Notes: generated by a model not told the origin, from the letters alone. 64,000 bases of DNA from an uncultured Clostridia bacterium (GCA_934254835.1 CAKQMI010000003.1:19147-83146), one strand, 5' to 3'; counted from the stretch's first letter, positions 24,136-33,582 are shown. Numbers and translations are program-made.

Positions 24136-26652
24136 TTATGCGGATTTTTTGGCTTTTCTTTCTGCCCTTACCGCTTTGCGCTCTGCCTTTTTCGCTTCGC
24201 GTTTTTTGTCGAATTCCGCACGTTTAAGGTCGATTTTATCCTCGATTTCGCCGACGGTCGCCTGGAATCGAACGTTATACTTTTTGTCAAGCGCCCACAT
24301 ACACGCAAACACTACGACAAGTATCGACCACACGACGGCAAGGACTTTCCACATTGCGGGCGTTATACCGCGGTACAAGCCGAAGAACGCCTGTATATCT
24401 ATGAACGACAACTGTACGAAATAGCACAGCACCAACAGTCCGATTACGCCCAAGAACAGCACAACGTGCAACAAGTTGAACGGCCAGCACGACTTGAATA
24501 CGAACAAGTATCCCGCAAACACCGTCGCAAGGAAATAAAGCGCGTGTTGCTCGTCGTTGGTAAGTCCCGTCAGTATCGTCTGCGTCGCCACGACAATGGA
24601 TATAATACCCACCATAACCGTTACCACGCCCGGCACGGTATTCATAATTACCTTTGGCAAAAACCTGCCTTCCACGCGATTTTTGTTGGGTTCCAACGCG
24701 AGTATCGACGACGGAATACCTATGGTCACACCGCCAAGTAGCGTCAAATGTTTCGGCTCGAACGGAAGTATCGACGGCACGATAAGGAACAACAACGCGA
24801 TAATCAGGTTGTAGCCCGTCTTGACAAGGAACAGCGACGCCGACCTTTCGAGGTTGTTTATGGAGCGTCTGCCCTCGGCAACGACTTGTGGCATCGATGC
24901 AAAGTTGCTGTCGAGAAGCACCAAACTGCTGACGTTTTTCGCCGCGTCCGAACCCGACGCCATCGCAACCGAACAATCGGCTTCTTTGAGCGCAAGCACG
25001 TCGTTGACGCCGTCGCCCGTCATCGCAACGGTGTGTCCGTTTTTCTTCAATGCCTTGACAAGCAACAGTTTTTGGTCGGGCAAAACACGCCCGAATATAG
25101 TATATTTTTCCGCCGCCTCGATGACTTCCTCATCGGTTTTCAGCGTTGACATATCGATGATATTGTCGCAGTCTGTCAGTCCCGCGCGTTTTGCGACGGC
25201 GCGCACGGTCACGGGGTTATCGCCCGAAATAATCTTGACGGTGACGCCCTGTTCTCTGAAAAACCTGAGCGTATCGGGGGCTTCTTTCCTGATTTTGTCG
25301 GCGATGAAAATAAACCCCATTGTCTTTAACCCCGCGGGCAAGATGTGTCCTTCCATGGCGTTTTCGGACGACGCAAGCACAAGCACCCTGAGCCCTTCTT
25401 CGGCTTTTTCGCGGGTGAGCGCGGAGATTTCATCTGCGGTGTCGGGGAACACGAATTCGGGCGCGCCCAAGACGTAACTTATGCCGTTAATGACCGCCCC
25501 GCTCCATTTTCTGTCCGACGAGAACGGGACAACGTAGGACGCTTCGCCCGTTACCTCGTACGACGCAACGTAGTTTTTAACCGCAGACGCCGTTGCGTTT
25601 TCGTCGTTGACCGCGCTTGTCAGGTTTTTGAGATGACGGCAAAATTCCGCCTCGGACATATCGACGGGGTTCACGCCGTGAATTTCCATACTACCTTCTG
25701 TAATGGTGCCCGTTTTGTCCAAACACAAGACGTCCACCCTTGCAAGCGTTTCGATGCAGTACATATCCTGCGCGAGGGTGTGACGGCTGGCAAGCCTTAT
25801 TACGCTCAAACAAAACACCACCGACGTCAACGCAACAAGCCCGTTCGGAATCATTCCTACAAGCGTGCCGATAGTTGTGAGAACGGTGCTGTTTGCGTCG
25901 TTGCCCTGTATAAAAAACTTGACGCAAAACAGCGCGATACCCAGCGGTACAATGACCGCCGACATGGTTTTTATGATTTTATTGAGTGAATTTTTGATGA
26001 CGGAAACGGGTTTTTTGAAATACTTTGCGCCGGCGGAAATCTTCATTGCGAAGTTGTCCATGCCGATATGCACGACTTTTGCCTTGGCGCGTCCCGACAC
26101 GACGTAACTGCCCGACATAAGTTCGTCCCCGACATTTTTAAGGATTGCGTCGGGTTCGCCGGTGATAAGACTTTCGTTGACTTCAATCGAGCCTTCGACA
26201 ACCACCGAGTCGGCACAAATTTGGTGTCCCGCCTGCAAAATGGTCAAATCGTCCAAAACGACGTCTTTTACGGCAACTTCCTTTTCTTCGTCGTCGCGAA
26301 TGACGCGGACTTTCGGCGCGGAAATCAATGACAACTTATCCATCGTGTACTTTGCGCGGAGTTCCTGCACGATACCGATGAGCGCGTTGCCGATGCACAA
26401 AAATACGAAACCGTAATTTCCGATTCCATCTTGGTCAAATCCCGAAAAACCGGCGACGATAATCGCCATCACTAAAAAAACAAAGTTGAAAAACGTGAAA
26501 ATATTATCGACGAGAATTCTGAAAACGCTTTTCGTCTTAATTGTTTGCACGCCGTTGACAAGTTTATTCTTGACGCGTTCCTCGACCTCTGTTACAGTGA
26601 GCCCGATATTAAGATAATTGTCAGATGTAAATTCCTCTTTCATACATTCCAC
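24136..26652 (-). CDS. P-type cation-transporting ATPase
   Basis: 838 residues with a full P-type ATPase plan: actuator motif ITGEP (about 160), phosphorylation site LCLDKTGTITEG (about 310), hinge GDGVNDVLALKEADCSVAM and ten or so membrane helices. It lacks the heavy-metal N-terminal domain. It is closest in pattern to the CaxP/Exp7-like and Ca/Mg ATPases of Gram-positives. The ion-binding TM4 motif, usually PEGL, reads PNGL here (GMIPNGLVALTS), losing the acidic residue. The C-terminus is a Lys/Arg/Ala-rich coiled tail. The ion is uncertain. A TTGACA-N17-TAATAA promoter is at 26674-26702. Confidence 0.9.
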   Translation of the reverse strand: MECMKEEFTSDNYLNIGLTVTEVEERVKNKLVNGVQTIKTKSVFRILVDNIFTFFNFVFLVMAIIVAGFSGFDQDGIGNYGFVFLCIGNALIGIVQELRAKYTMDKLSLISAPKVRVIRDDEEKEVAVKDVVLDDLTILQAGHQICADSVVVEGSIEVNESLITGEPDAILKNVGDELMSGSYVVSGRAKAKVVHIGMDNFAMKISAGAKYFKKPVSVIKNSLNKIIKTMSAVIVPLGIALFCVKFFIQGNDANSTVLTTIGTLVGMIPNGLVALTSVVFCLSVIRLASRHTLAQDMYCIETLARVDVLCLDKTGTITEGSMEIHGVNPVDMSEAEFCRHLKNLTSAVNDENATASAVKNYVASYEVTGEASYVVPFSSDRKWSGAVINGISYVLGAPEFVFPDTADEISALTREKAEEGLRVLVLASSENAMEGHILPAGLKTMGFIFIADKIRKEAPDTLRFFREQGVTVKIISGDNPVTVRAVAKRAGLTDCDNIIDMSTLKTDEEVIEAAEKYTIFGRVLPDQKLLLVKALKKNGHTVAMTGDGVNDVLALKEADCSVAMASGSDAAKNVSSLVLLDSNFASMPQVVAEGRRSINNLERSASLFLVKTGYNLIIALLFLIVPSILPFEPKHLTLLGGVTIGIPSSILALEPNKNRVEGRFLPKVIMNTVPGVVTVMVGIISIVVATQTILTGLTNDEQHALYFLATVFAGYLFVFKSCWPFNLLHVVLFLGVIGLLVLCYFVQLSFIDIQAFFGLYRGITPAMWKVLAVVWSILVVVFACMWALDKKYNVRFQATVGEIEDKIDLKRAEFDKKREAKKAERKAVRAERKAKKSA

Positions 26653-26673
26653 GTAATAAGTAAAGTAATATTA

Positions 26674-26702
26674 TTATTACATTAAATATACGCAATTGTC
26701 AA
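26674..26702 (-). promoter_or_regulatory. Promoter of the P-type ATPase gene
   Basis: TTGACA (26697-26702), 17-nt spacer and TAATAA (26674-26679), about 22 nt ahead of the start codon. Confidence 0.7.
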
Positions 26703-26771
26703 GAAATGACAAAAATATGAACGATTATTCAATATGTTTTTACAATCGTAATGTTTTTAAATGGCTTTTTA

Positions 26772-26801
26772 CAAAAAATAAGAGCGTCGGTTGCCCGACG
26801 C
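26772..26801 (-). terminator. Terminator after the M28 peptidase gene
   Basis: Stem GCGTCGG/CCGACGC (26784-26801), with TTATTTTTTG following on the minus strand. Confidence 0.8.
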
Positions 26802-26819
26802 CCTTGCGTTTTTATTCGA

Positions 26820-28070
26820 TTATTTGTTCGAGATTTTCTTATCAAAGTTTTCAAGAGCGCGTACAGAAATTGCAAAGCAATCTGCAAGACAATCTTTGTT
26901 GAGGTTGTCGTAGCTGTCTTTAACCGTGTGATAATAGTCTTCCAAAACGTGGTTCAAAGCGGTGATACCGGTTGCCTTGAAGCCTGCCTGTGCAAACGCT
27001 GCGCTGTCGGTTGCTCCGCCGAACGGAGGAACAAGCGTCTTGTTGCAAGGAATGCCCAGTTCTTTTGCGGCTTCCATAAAGCTGTCGGAAACGTCCTTGT
27101 CGGCTTTGACCATAGCGTTGAGGTCGCGATAGTTGACGCCCAAGAATTTGGGATCGTGAATGGTGTCGAAGGAATAAATCCAAGTGGGAACGTCGTCAAA
27201 CTCGCCTTTGTGCTGTTCGCACCATGCTTTCGCACCGCGGAGACCTGCTTCTTCGGAACCCGAAAGGATAACGCCGACTTCGGTGTGCTCGAGTTCGATA
27301 CCTTCGTCTTTCATAGCCTTCAAGACAGCGATACCCATAAGGCAAGCGGTGAGGTTGTCGTTGGCGCCGTCAACCGTCGTCTTGGGATCCCACATGCGGT
27401 ACATACCGAAATAGAAGGGAACGAACGCAAGGTTTGCAACGCCCAGCCAGAACAATACGCCGGCTTCGGGTTTCAAAATCATAGGTCTGCATTTGGTGAG
27501 AATCGCCGATGCAAGACTGCAACCCATAAGGAACAATGCGCCGAGAACAACAACAACGATGTTGCCTTCGTAAACTTTTCCGCCGAACCTGTTGTTGACG
27601 GGCCAGTTCCACGCTGCGTCGGGGTGACCGTTGAAGAACACACGACCTTTTACTTCGCCCGTGCATTTCTTAATCGCGGTAACGTTGGTGCCTGTCTTTT
27701 CGGGGAACAGGAAGTCGAAAGTCTTTTTGTAAAGACCAAATTGCGTAATCATAGCATAAAAACCGAAAACGATAAGCGCAAAGCCCAAAATCGGCAGGAA
27801 GAAATACGCGACAAGTCCTGCAAGCACGCAAGTGATCGTGATGTAAATCCAGCCGTAGAAACTACCGGGGTTTTCTTTGAAAGACTCAACGTCGGAGCGC
27901 TCGCATCCGCAGTCGTTTTTGAGAACGTCCGCCATATACTCGCACGCGATTCTTTCGCCTTCTTCACCGGGAGTACGCTTGGGCATATCCTTACAAATAT
28001 GGGTAATTTCGTCAACCATATATTGTGCGGACTTTGCCTTGTTTTCAATCAATTTTGAAAAGTCTGCCAT
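26820..28070 (-). CDS. Membrane M28-family zinc peptidase
   Basis: 416 residues of the M28 aminopeptidase fold. Likely metal and catalytic residues are in FFNGHPDAAWN, DGANDNLTACLMG, ILSGSEEAGLRGA, YSFDTIHDP and the late YYHTVKDSYDN. Two hydrophobic hairpins lie inside the peptidase domain, at about residues 70-115 and 190-235, so the enzyme is membrane-embedded. Secreted M28 enzymes lack these. No signal peptide is seen, so the active site is probably cytoplasmic, perhaps acting on small peptides. GAGGAG precedes the start. It is a single-gene unit with a terminator behind it. Confidence 0.88.
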   Translation of the reverse strand: MADFSKLIENKAKSAQYMVDEITHICKDMPKRTPGEEGERIACEYMADVLKNDCGCERSDVESFKENPGSFYGWIYITITCVLAGLVAYFFLPILGFALIVFGFYAMITQFGLYKKTFDFLFPEKTGTNVTAIKKCTGEVKGRVFFNGHPDAAWNWPVNNRFGGKVYEGNIVVVVLGALFLMGCSLASAILTKCRPMILKPEAGVLFWLGVANLAFVPFYFGMYRMWDPKTTVDGANDNLTACLMGIAVLKAMKDEGIELEHTEVGVILSGSEEAGLRGAKAWCEQHKGEFDDVPTWIYSFDTIHDPKFLGVNYRDLNAMVKADKDVSDSFMEAAKELGIPCNKTLVPPFGGATDSAAFAQAGFKATGITALNHVLEDYYHTVKDSYDNLNKDCLADCFAISVRALENFDKKISNK

Positions 28071-28191
28071 AATTTTCTCCTCTTTGTTTTTTATTTTATT
28101 GATATGTTTATAATATCATAAAAACGACGCTATTTTCAAATAAACGACGTCTTTATTTTTTTTCCTATACAAACGACCAAAAATATACAAG

Positions 28192-28217
28192 AAAACGGTG
28201 ATGAAACCCGCCGTTTT
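28192..28217 (-). terminator. Terminator after the AraC-type gene
   Basis: Stem AAAACGG/CCGTTTT with an 11-12 nt loop just downstream of the stop. It has a moderate T tract. Confidence 0.55.
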
Positions 28218-28220
28218 TTC

Positions 28221-29009
28221 TCAAACGTCAACGATAAGTCCCTCTTTTATGAACTCGCGCGCGTCGGAGGGAGATTTGCCCTTGTATTTTTGGAAATTGC
28301 GATTGAAGCTTCTGATGCTGTCGTAGCCTGCCTTTTCGGCAATTTCTGCAATCGAAAGCGTGGTCGTGTGCAACAAGTCGTCGGCGAAATTTATGCGATA
28401 AGAATTGACGACGTCCGAAAAGTTTGCGCCGAAATATTCGTTGAAAATCGCCGACAGATAATTGTAAGAATATCCCATCTTGTCCGCCAAATCTTTGAGG
28501 CTGATTTCTTTGGTGAAATTGTCCAAAATATATCTGACGATTGCGGTGAGCCCTTCGTCCTTCTTTTTGTCAAGCGGGATAAACGCAGTGCGCGCCTCGA
28601 ACTCGGCAAGAATATGATACAAAAACGCTTTCAGCGCGAACGTGTTGGTGACGGTGAAAAGTTTTCTGGTCAATGCCTCGGCAACCGACATGGTGAAAAC
28701 AGGATACGTCGCGACGTAGCCCAGATGTTTTTCGTAAAAATCAAGCACCCAGTCCTTGGAAAATCTGCAAATGAAAACGTTGCTGTAATCAGGCGACTCA
28801 TAAGCGTGGACGCACTCGGGCGGAATGACCATACATTTCCCCGCGCGAAGACGATAAATCCTGTCCAGCACCGTGACGTTGGCAACGCCGTCGTTGCAAT
28901 ACAAAAACTCATAAGTGTCGTTGAGGTGCATCGGCAGACTGATATTCTTTTCGACGTCGAATGCAATGAATTTGTCGCCGGAAGTTGTGTGTTTTACGAA
29001 ATCCAACAT
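28221..29009 (-). CDS. AraC family regulator with cupin sensor domain
   Basis: 262 residues. The N-terminal 130 residues are a cupin fold that binds small ligands (YEFLYCNDGVANVTVLD, RAGKCMVIPPECVHAYES). The C-terminal two helix-turn-helix motifs are EISLKDLADKMGYSYNYLSA and LSIAEIAEKAGYDSIRSFNR, ending in FQKYKGKSPSDAREF, the AraC signature. Such proteins usually activate sugar-use genes. No sugar operon sits beside it, so its target is unknown and may be elsewhere. A GGAAAGGTGGG ribosome site precedes the ATG. Confidence 0.94.
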   Translation of the reverse strand: MLDFVKHTTSGDKFIAFDVEKNISLPMHLNDTYEFLYCNDGVANVTVLDRIYRLRAGKCMVIPPECVHAYESPDYSNVFICRFSKDWVLDFYEKHLGYVATYPVFTMSVAEALTRKLFTVTNTFALKAFLYHILAEFEARTAFIPLDKKKDEGLTAIVRYILDNFTKEISLKDLADKMGYSYNYLSAIFNEYFGANFSDVVNSYRINFADDLLHTTTLSIAEIAEKAGYDSIRSFNRNFQKYKGKSPSDAREFIKEGLIVDV

Positions 29010-29060
29010 ATCCCACCTTTCCTAAATCAACTTTATTCTACCACCAAATCTCGGATAAAT

Positions 29061-29089
29061 CAAGCCCTCCTAAACACAAGGAGGGCTTG
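29061..29089 (-). terminator. Terminator after the PII-like gene
   Basis: Perfect 11-bp stem CAAGCCCTCCT/AGGAGGGCTTG with a 7-nt loop. The T tract is weak (TTGATTTAT). Confidence 0.7.
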
Positions 29090-29092
29090 AAA

Positions 29093-29797
29093 TCATTTTG
29101 TTTCTTCGGTTTTTTCAACATTTTCGTCGGCAACGTCGTTTTCTTCATCGCGACGGAACCCTTCGACTTCGGACACGGGAAGCGAAAATACGATTGCGTT
29201 CGCTTCGGTGCCTGCGCCCGCCGTCTCGACGATTGAACGCATAATATCCGTTTTCTTTTCTTTTTTGGCGACGATTATGATAATTTCCTTTTCGTGCGCG
29301 ATTGACACGTTAAAGAATTTTTCGGTGTCCGTACCGCCGGTGCCTTTTGCGTGGATTACGGTTCCGCCACCCGCGCCCGCCGCCCGCGCCGCGTCCATAA
29401 CGACGTCGGTGTGACCTTCGTTTGCGACAGCCACGATAAGTTCGTATTCAAAATTTATATCAGGTGCTTTCATTTCAATGTTACCTCCGTTCAAAAATCT
29501 GAGAGTACTGCCTCCGCCGACGCTTTTTACCGGGACGGATATCACGACACCGTTGCCGGGAGCGTCGATATAAAGACGTCTCTTTTCTTTGTCGATAAGC
29601 GCTTTGGTCTTTTTCTCGTCCGCCACCGCAAACACGATACGCTTTTCGGTGGATTCGATACCCCAGAGGTCGCGCACCTTCTGCGACGCCGTGCCGTGCC
29701 CGATAAGGGACAAAATCACGGGGATCTCCAGCCTTTGACAAATATTGTTTAATATTGACAATCCGTTGGGATTGATTACTGAAATCACGAAATACAT
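29093..29797 (-). CDS. Tandem PII-like regulator paired with DUF1538
   Basis: 234 residues from MYFVISVINPNGL. The ATG at 29797 follows the DUF1538 stop by one base and has GGGGGAAC upstream; the longer frame is inside the DUF1538 gene. Two PII-like ferredoxin folds are visible. One is residues 1-105, with HGTASQKVRDLWGIE in the T-loop position. The other is about 122-220 (FEYELIVAVANEGHTDVVMD, GGTVIHAKGTGGTDTEKFF). The Gly-rich loop GAGGGTVIHAKG resembles PII nucleotide-binding segments. The acidic C-terminal tail follows. PII proteins regulate transporters by nucleotide-dependent binding, and the coupling suggests it controls the DUF1538 membrane protein. Confidence 0.85.
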   Translation of the reverse strand: MYFVISVINPNGLSILNNICQRLEIPVILSLIGHGTASQKVRDLWGIESTEKRIVFAVADEKKTKALIDKEKRRLYIDAPGNGVVISVPVKSVGGGSTLRFLNGGNIEMKAPDINFEYELIVAVANEGHTDVVMDAARAAGAGGGTVIHAKGTGGTDTEKFFNVSIAHEKEIIIIVAKKEKKTDIMRSIVETAGAGTEANAIVFSLPVSEVEGFRRDEENDVADENVEKTEETK

Positions 29798-29798
29798 A

Positions 29799-31367
29799 TC
29801 AGTTCCCCCACAGTTCGATAATATCGTTGTCGCCGTAGACGACCTCGGGTTTGCTTTCCGCGCGTTGTTTCTTCTTCTTATAGACAAGACCGGTTATCTG
29901 AATGGAGATAAGAGGCATCATCGCAACGATGGCGACCGCGCCGAATGCGTCGCTTAATACGTTGCCCCCGCGCGCCTCGCATACGCCGATGAAGAATTGA
30001 AGCATAAACGTCGCCGTCATAGGTCCCGACGCAACACCGCCCGAGTCGAACGCGATTGCCGTGAATATGTCGGGCACGAAAAACATAAGTATCAGCGCGA
30101 TGAGATAACCGGGCACGATAATCCAAAGTATCGATATGCCCGTAAGCACGCGAACCATCGACAACCCCATCGCAAGCGCGATTGCAACCGACAAGCTGAT
30201 TTTGATGGCTCGTCCCGGGATTGCGCCCGAACTGACGTCCTCGATTTGTTTCTCGAGAACGAACACCGCAGGCTCCGCCGAGATGATAAACCAACCCATA
30301 AGCATTGCCACGGGTATGAGAATATATTGCGTCCAACCGCTGTACAATTGTTGTCCGAGGAATAAGCCGAGCGGTGAGAAACCGATGTTTACACCCGTCA
30401 AAAACAGCACTAAACCCACGTATGTGTAAAGAATACCGATGAGCGTCTTCAAAAAACTTTTCTTGCTCATCTTGAACGCGGCGACTTGGAAAATCAAAAA
30501 CAGAATAAGTATCGGCGACAACGCAATCGCCATTTCCGCCATGTACGTCGGGAATGCTTTTAAGTATTCCAACCCCATTTCGGTGGTCGTTTCGGGAATG
30601 AACGGCTTGGTAATTTCGGCAACGCCCTGCCCCTTATAAAAGAAGCCCAAAATCAATACGGCAAGTATCGGACCTATCGAGCACAACGCAACCAAGCCGA
30701 AACTGTCCGCCTCTGCCTTTTTATCGCTTCGGATATTCGCGACACCTATGCCCAGCGCAAGAATGAACGGCACCGTCATCGGCCCCGTCGTCACCCCGCC
30801 CGAGTCGAAGGCAATGGACAAAAAGTTTTTGTCCGCAAACCCCGCCAGCACGAATATCGCAATGTAAAACACGAGGATAAGCCATTTGAGCCGTATGCCC
30901 AACAGCGTCCTCAGCATGCACACCGCCAGGAATAATCCGACGCCGACGCCGACAGTCACAAGCAATACTTTGCTGTTGATGTGAGGCACCGTCTCGGCAA
31001 GAACCTGCAAATCAGGCTCCGCAATAGTAATAGCAACGCCCAGTATGAAGCTGACGAATAAGATAAGTGGCAGGTTTTTGGACTTTGTAAGAGTCGTGCC
31101 GATTCTGCTTCCGATGGGCGTCATCGACGTGTCCGCACCCAGCGTGAACAATCCCATACCCACGATAATCAACATCGCGCCGATAAGGAAGGACAGCAAA
31201 AGCCCCGTAGGAACGGGCTGTATCGACAAGCACATTATCGCAACGATGATGATAATCGGCAACGTCGAAACAAAAGACTCCCTTATTTTTTCGGTGATGA
31301 GAGCGCGCCTTTTTTGGATGTCGCGCACGTCAATGTTTTTCAGTTTTTTGTTGTCTTTCTTTCTCAT
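29799..31367 (-). CDS. DUF1538 membrane protein (putative transporter)
   Basis: 522 residues from MRKKDNKKLKNIDVRD. I chose the ATG at 31367 because the upstream in-frame ATG (31385) lies inside the promoter's -10 region. About 12 membrane helices occur in two homologous halves. Each half carries the family motif: AFDSGGVTTGPMTVPFILAL (about 200-219) and AFDSGGVASGPMTATFMLQF (about 450-469). The inverted-repeat architecture suggests a carrier, but no substrate is known for DUF1538. It is translationally coupled to the tandem PII-like protein, which suggests signal-controlled transport. Confidence 0.9.
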   Translation of the reverse strand: MRKKDNKKLKNIDVRDIQKRRALITEKIRESFVSTLPIIIIVAIMCLSIQPVPTGLLLSFLIGAMLIIVGMGLFTLGADTSMTPIGSRIGTTLTKSKNLPLILFVSFILGVAITIAEPDLQVLAETVPHINSKVLLVTVGVGVGLFLAVCMLRTLLGIRLKWLILVFYIAIFVLAGFADKNFLSIAFDSGGVTTGPMTVPFILALGIGVANIRSDKKAEADSFGLVALCSIGPILAVLILGFFYKGQGVAEITKPFIPETTTEMGLEYLKAFPTYMAEMAIALSPILILFLIFQVAAFKMSKKSFLKTLIGILYTYVGLVLFLTGVNIGFSPLGLFLGQQLYSGWTQYILIPVAMLMGWFIISAEPAVFVLEKQIEDVSSGAIPGRAIKISLSVAIALAMGLSMVRVLTGISILWIIVPGYLIALILMFFVPDIFTAIAFDSGGVASGPMTATFMLQFFIGVCEARGGNVLSDAFGAVAIVAMMPLISIQITGLVYKKKKQRAESKPEVVYGDNDIIELWGN

Positions 31368-31376
31368 TGTAAATAT

Positions 31377-31405
31377 ATTATACATAAATATACAATATGT
31401 TGCAA
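31377..31405 (-). promoter_or_regulatory. Promoter of the DUF1538-PII operon, near-leaderless
   Basis: TTGCAA (31400-31405), 17-nt spacer, TATAAT (31377-31382) with an extended TATG. Nine bases lie between the -10 and the ATG at 31367. An 11-bp perfect hairpin GAATGTAAAAA / TTTTTACATTC (31440-31475) sits just upstream. Confidence 0.75.
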
Positions 31406-31511
31406 GCGATAATTACGGCGATACCGCACAAAATTGTACGAATGTAAAAATAATATGAATTGCCTTTTTACATTCCAAATTGTAAAAATAACCCGATTGA
31501 TTATTCTTTAT

Positions 31512-31669
31512 GACAGCCGTAAATAATGCAAGATTAGGTCACGCGACACTATTTTCGATGATTTTTGAAAAAGGCGAGCGCAGTTGTACTTTTTGTACCA
31601 CAAGCGAGCATTTTTTGAAAAGCGCGGAAAGAGTGGCGTTTGGACAAGATTGCATTGTTTTCGGTTGGC
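31512..31669. mobile_element. MITE copy, short diverged form (158 bp)
   Basis: Flanked by AT at 31510-31511 and 31670-31671. The right end CGGTTGGC is identical to the family and the left end GACAGCCGTAAATAATGCAA is diverged. The interior (CGATGATTTTTGAAAAAGGC, GTTGTACTTTTTGTAC) matches one half of copy 2 in reverse orientation. About 115 bp of the interior is missing. It lies between the DUF1538 promoter and the LCAT-like gene's 3' end. Confidence 0.82.
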
Positions 31670-31673
31670 ATAT

Positions 31674-31712
31674 AACAAAAAAATGCGGTCGCTTTTCAGC
31701 AACCGCATTTTA
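31674..31712 (-). terminator. Terminator after the LCAT-like gene
   Basis: Stem AAATGCGGT/ACCGCATTT (31681-31710) with seven T on the minus strand. It abuts the short MITE. Confidence 0.85.
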
Positions 31713-31756
31713 TTTGTTATTTATTAAGGCTTAAAGAATGGATTTTCAATATCTTC

Positions 31757-33463
31757 TTAGACAATCTCATCGATCATCTCATAGAAGTCCCATTTCAAAA
31801 CGTCCCAGTATCCGCCGACAGTGCCGTGGTCTGCGATGTACAAGCAGACGGAACTGACTTGATTGAACGCTTTGGAAATCTTGCGGTTTTCCAAAACGAA
31901 TTTGCCATCAATGAGAACGTGTCTTCTGGCTTTGACGTTTTCCAGGGTTTTGCCGTCCTTATAGTTAAGTCCGCCAACACACGCATTGGTGGGCATTGTG
32001 CCGTCGCCGTCGCCGTAAAGAATGGCATTGTGGTCGTAGGAATAATACTCGATACTGGTCAGCGGATTATCGTACGCGTGGTTTTTGGTATCCCACATTT
32101 CGTACGTAACCTTATTGACCTTGACGGTGTCAGTATCCTGCGTCACGATTTGCAAACTCTTTTTGGTGTTGTAACCGGTGCCCAAGCAATAAGTCGTTTT
32201 GACAAGTTCGGGCGCGAAAACGTTCGCCTCGTCGGCATTGTTTTCCTTGACATAGAAAGAGTTCCAATACTCGGGAAGGTCTCTCATGCCGGGCTTGAGT
32301 TTATCATAGATGCCGTCGACGTCCGGTCTCCAATCGCTGGTGTGCGCCCACGGACGCGAGCAATACCATGCATACATATCCGTCACGGGCTTGCCGTCAA
32401 CGTACACGGGGCTTTCGCCCTCTTTGTAATATTCGGAATCCGCAAAGGTTTGGAACGGCAACAACTGCATAACCGATGTCATATTTTGCGCAAGAGGACC
32501 TGCGATTTTCTTGACGCCTTCCTTGATTGCGTCGATGCCGAGCACGAGATTGCCGAGTTTGTCGCCGATTGCGCCGGTGACTGCGTCCGCAACACCGCCC
32601 GCGGGATCGTCAAGATAATAGATTGCGTCCAAAGAACCTGCGGTTGCGGGAGAGAACGCACGATAAGCTTTCACGATTTGGTTGGGACGCTTGACGGCTT
32701 CTTGACCGGGATTAATCTTTTCGGCTTCCAACCATCTGTTTTGAAGCAGTGCTATGTATCCCGCAACGACGGGACCGCCCATACTGTGCGAGGTAAGAAC
32801 GACTTCGTCCCAGCCGTTGGTTTTGATGAACTGATCCAAAAGTTCGGAGTTTCTTCTGTTGTCCCAACGCCAGTCGTAGTTGAAAACGACGACGTCCCAG
32901 CCGAGTTTCTCATATCTTGCTTTGAGGTCGAGGCACTGCTGACGATACGTTGCGATTGCGCCGTACTGAATTTTTTCTCCGCCGGTGTACGCGCCGTATC
33001 CGTCGATGATCTTGCCTTCCTCATTCCAGAAAGTGGCTTTGTAGTTGCCGTCCTCTGTGGTGGGCAGTACGTTTGCGGGACGCAGGTTGGGGTTGTTGCT
33101 TTCGCCCTGCTCGTTCAGCGTGATTTGCCACAAAAAGTTTTTGGTGCCCTCTTTATACTTCAATACTCCGCCGATTAGGTCGAACGTCGTGCTGTCGGTA
33201 AGCACCGACATAACAAGCCCCAACATATCCCCGCCCGGAAACACTTGTTGGAAATAGACGCCCTCTGCAACGGGGTCCCAAACCGACTCGTTCGTCTCTT
33301 TGTCGTAAAGACCGCCCGACAACAACGCCGTACAAATGACAACGGCTTTTTTGTTCTTCGCCGAATTCTGCGATGAATCGTCGCACGCCGTCAGAACGCC
33401 AAGGCTCAGAACCGCCATCACGACAACCAGCAGAATTACGATTAATTTCTTTCTCGCCTTCAT
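31757..33463 (-). CDS. LCAT-like alpha/beta-hydrolase lipoprotein
   Basis: 568 residues from MKARKKLIVILLVVVM, with GAGGAAACT before the ATG at 33463. A signal peptide ends in lipobox LTAC, so the protein is attached to the outer face of the membrane. The nucleophile elbow is LTSHSMGGPVVAGYIAL (Ser in SHSMG), within the fold of lecithin:cholesterol acyltransferase-like lipases. The segment GWDVVVFNYDWRWDNRR is typical of the family. A GDGDGTMPTNA motif near residue 500 holds the likely catalytic Asp, and RRHVLIDG or the late ADHGTVGG holds the His. It probably hydrolyses or transfers acyl chains of lipids outside the cell. Confidence 0.85.
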   Translation of the reverse strand: MKARKKLIVILLVVVMAVLSLGVLTACDDSSQNSAKNKKAVVICTALLSGGLYDKETNESVWDPVAEGVYFQQVFPGGDMLGLVMSVLTDSTTFDLIGGVLKYKEGTKNFLWQITLNEQGESNNPNLRPANVLPTTEDGNYKATFWNEEGKIIDGYGAYTGGEKIQYGAIATYRQQCLDLKARYEKLGWDVVVFNYDWRWDNRRNSELLDQFIKTNGWDEVVLTSHSMGGPVVAGYIALLQNRWLEAEKINPGQEAVKRPNQIVKAYRAFSPATAGSLDAIYYLDDPAGGVADAVTGAIGDKLGNLVLGIDAIKEGVKKIAGPLAQNMTSVMQLLPFQTFADSEYYKEGESPVYVDGKPVTDMYAWYCSRPWAHTSDWRPDVDGIYDKLKPGMRDLPEYWNSFYVKENNADEANVFAPELVKTTYCLGTGYNTKKSLQIVTQDTDTVKVNKVTYEMWDTKNHAYDNPLTSIEYYSYDHNAILYGDGDGTMPTNACVGGLNYKDGKTLENVKARRHVLIDGKFVLENRKISKAFNQVSSVCLYIADHGTVGGYWDVLKWDFYEMIDEIV

Positions 33464-33582
33464 AGTTTCCTCCTCAAAAGGGGACAATAACCCTTATACA
33501 CTACTATAATAACATTACTTTTTGAAAATAACAAGAACTTTATCAACAATTGTTTTTCCCCCACCCCCAAAAAATCCAAAGA

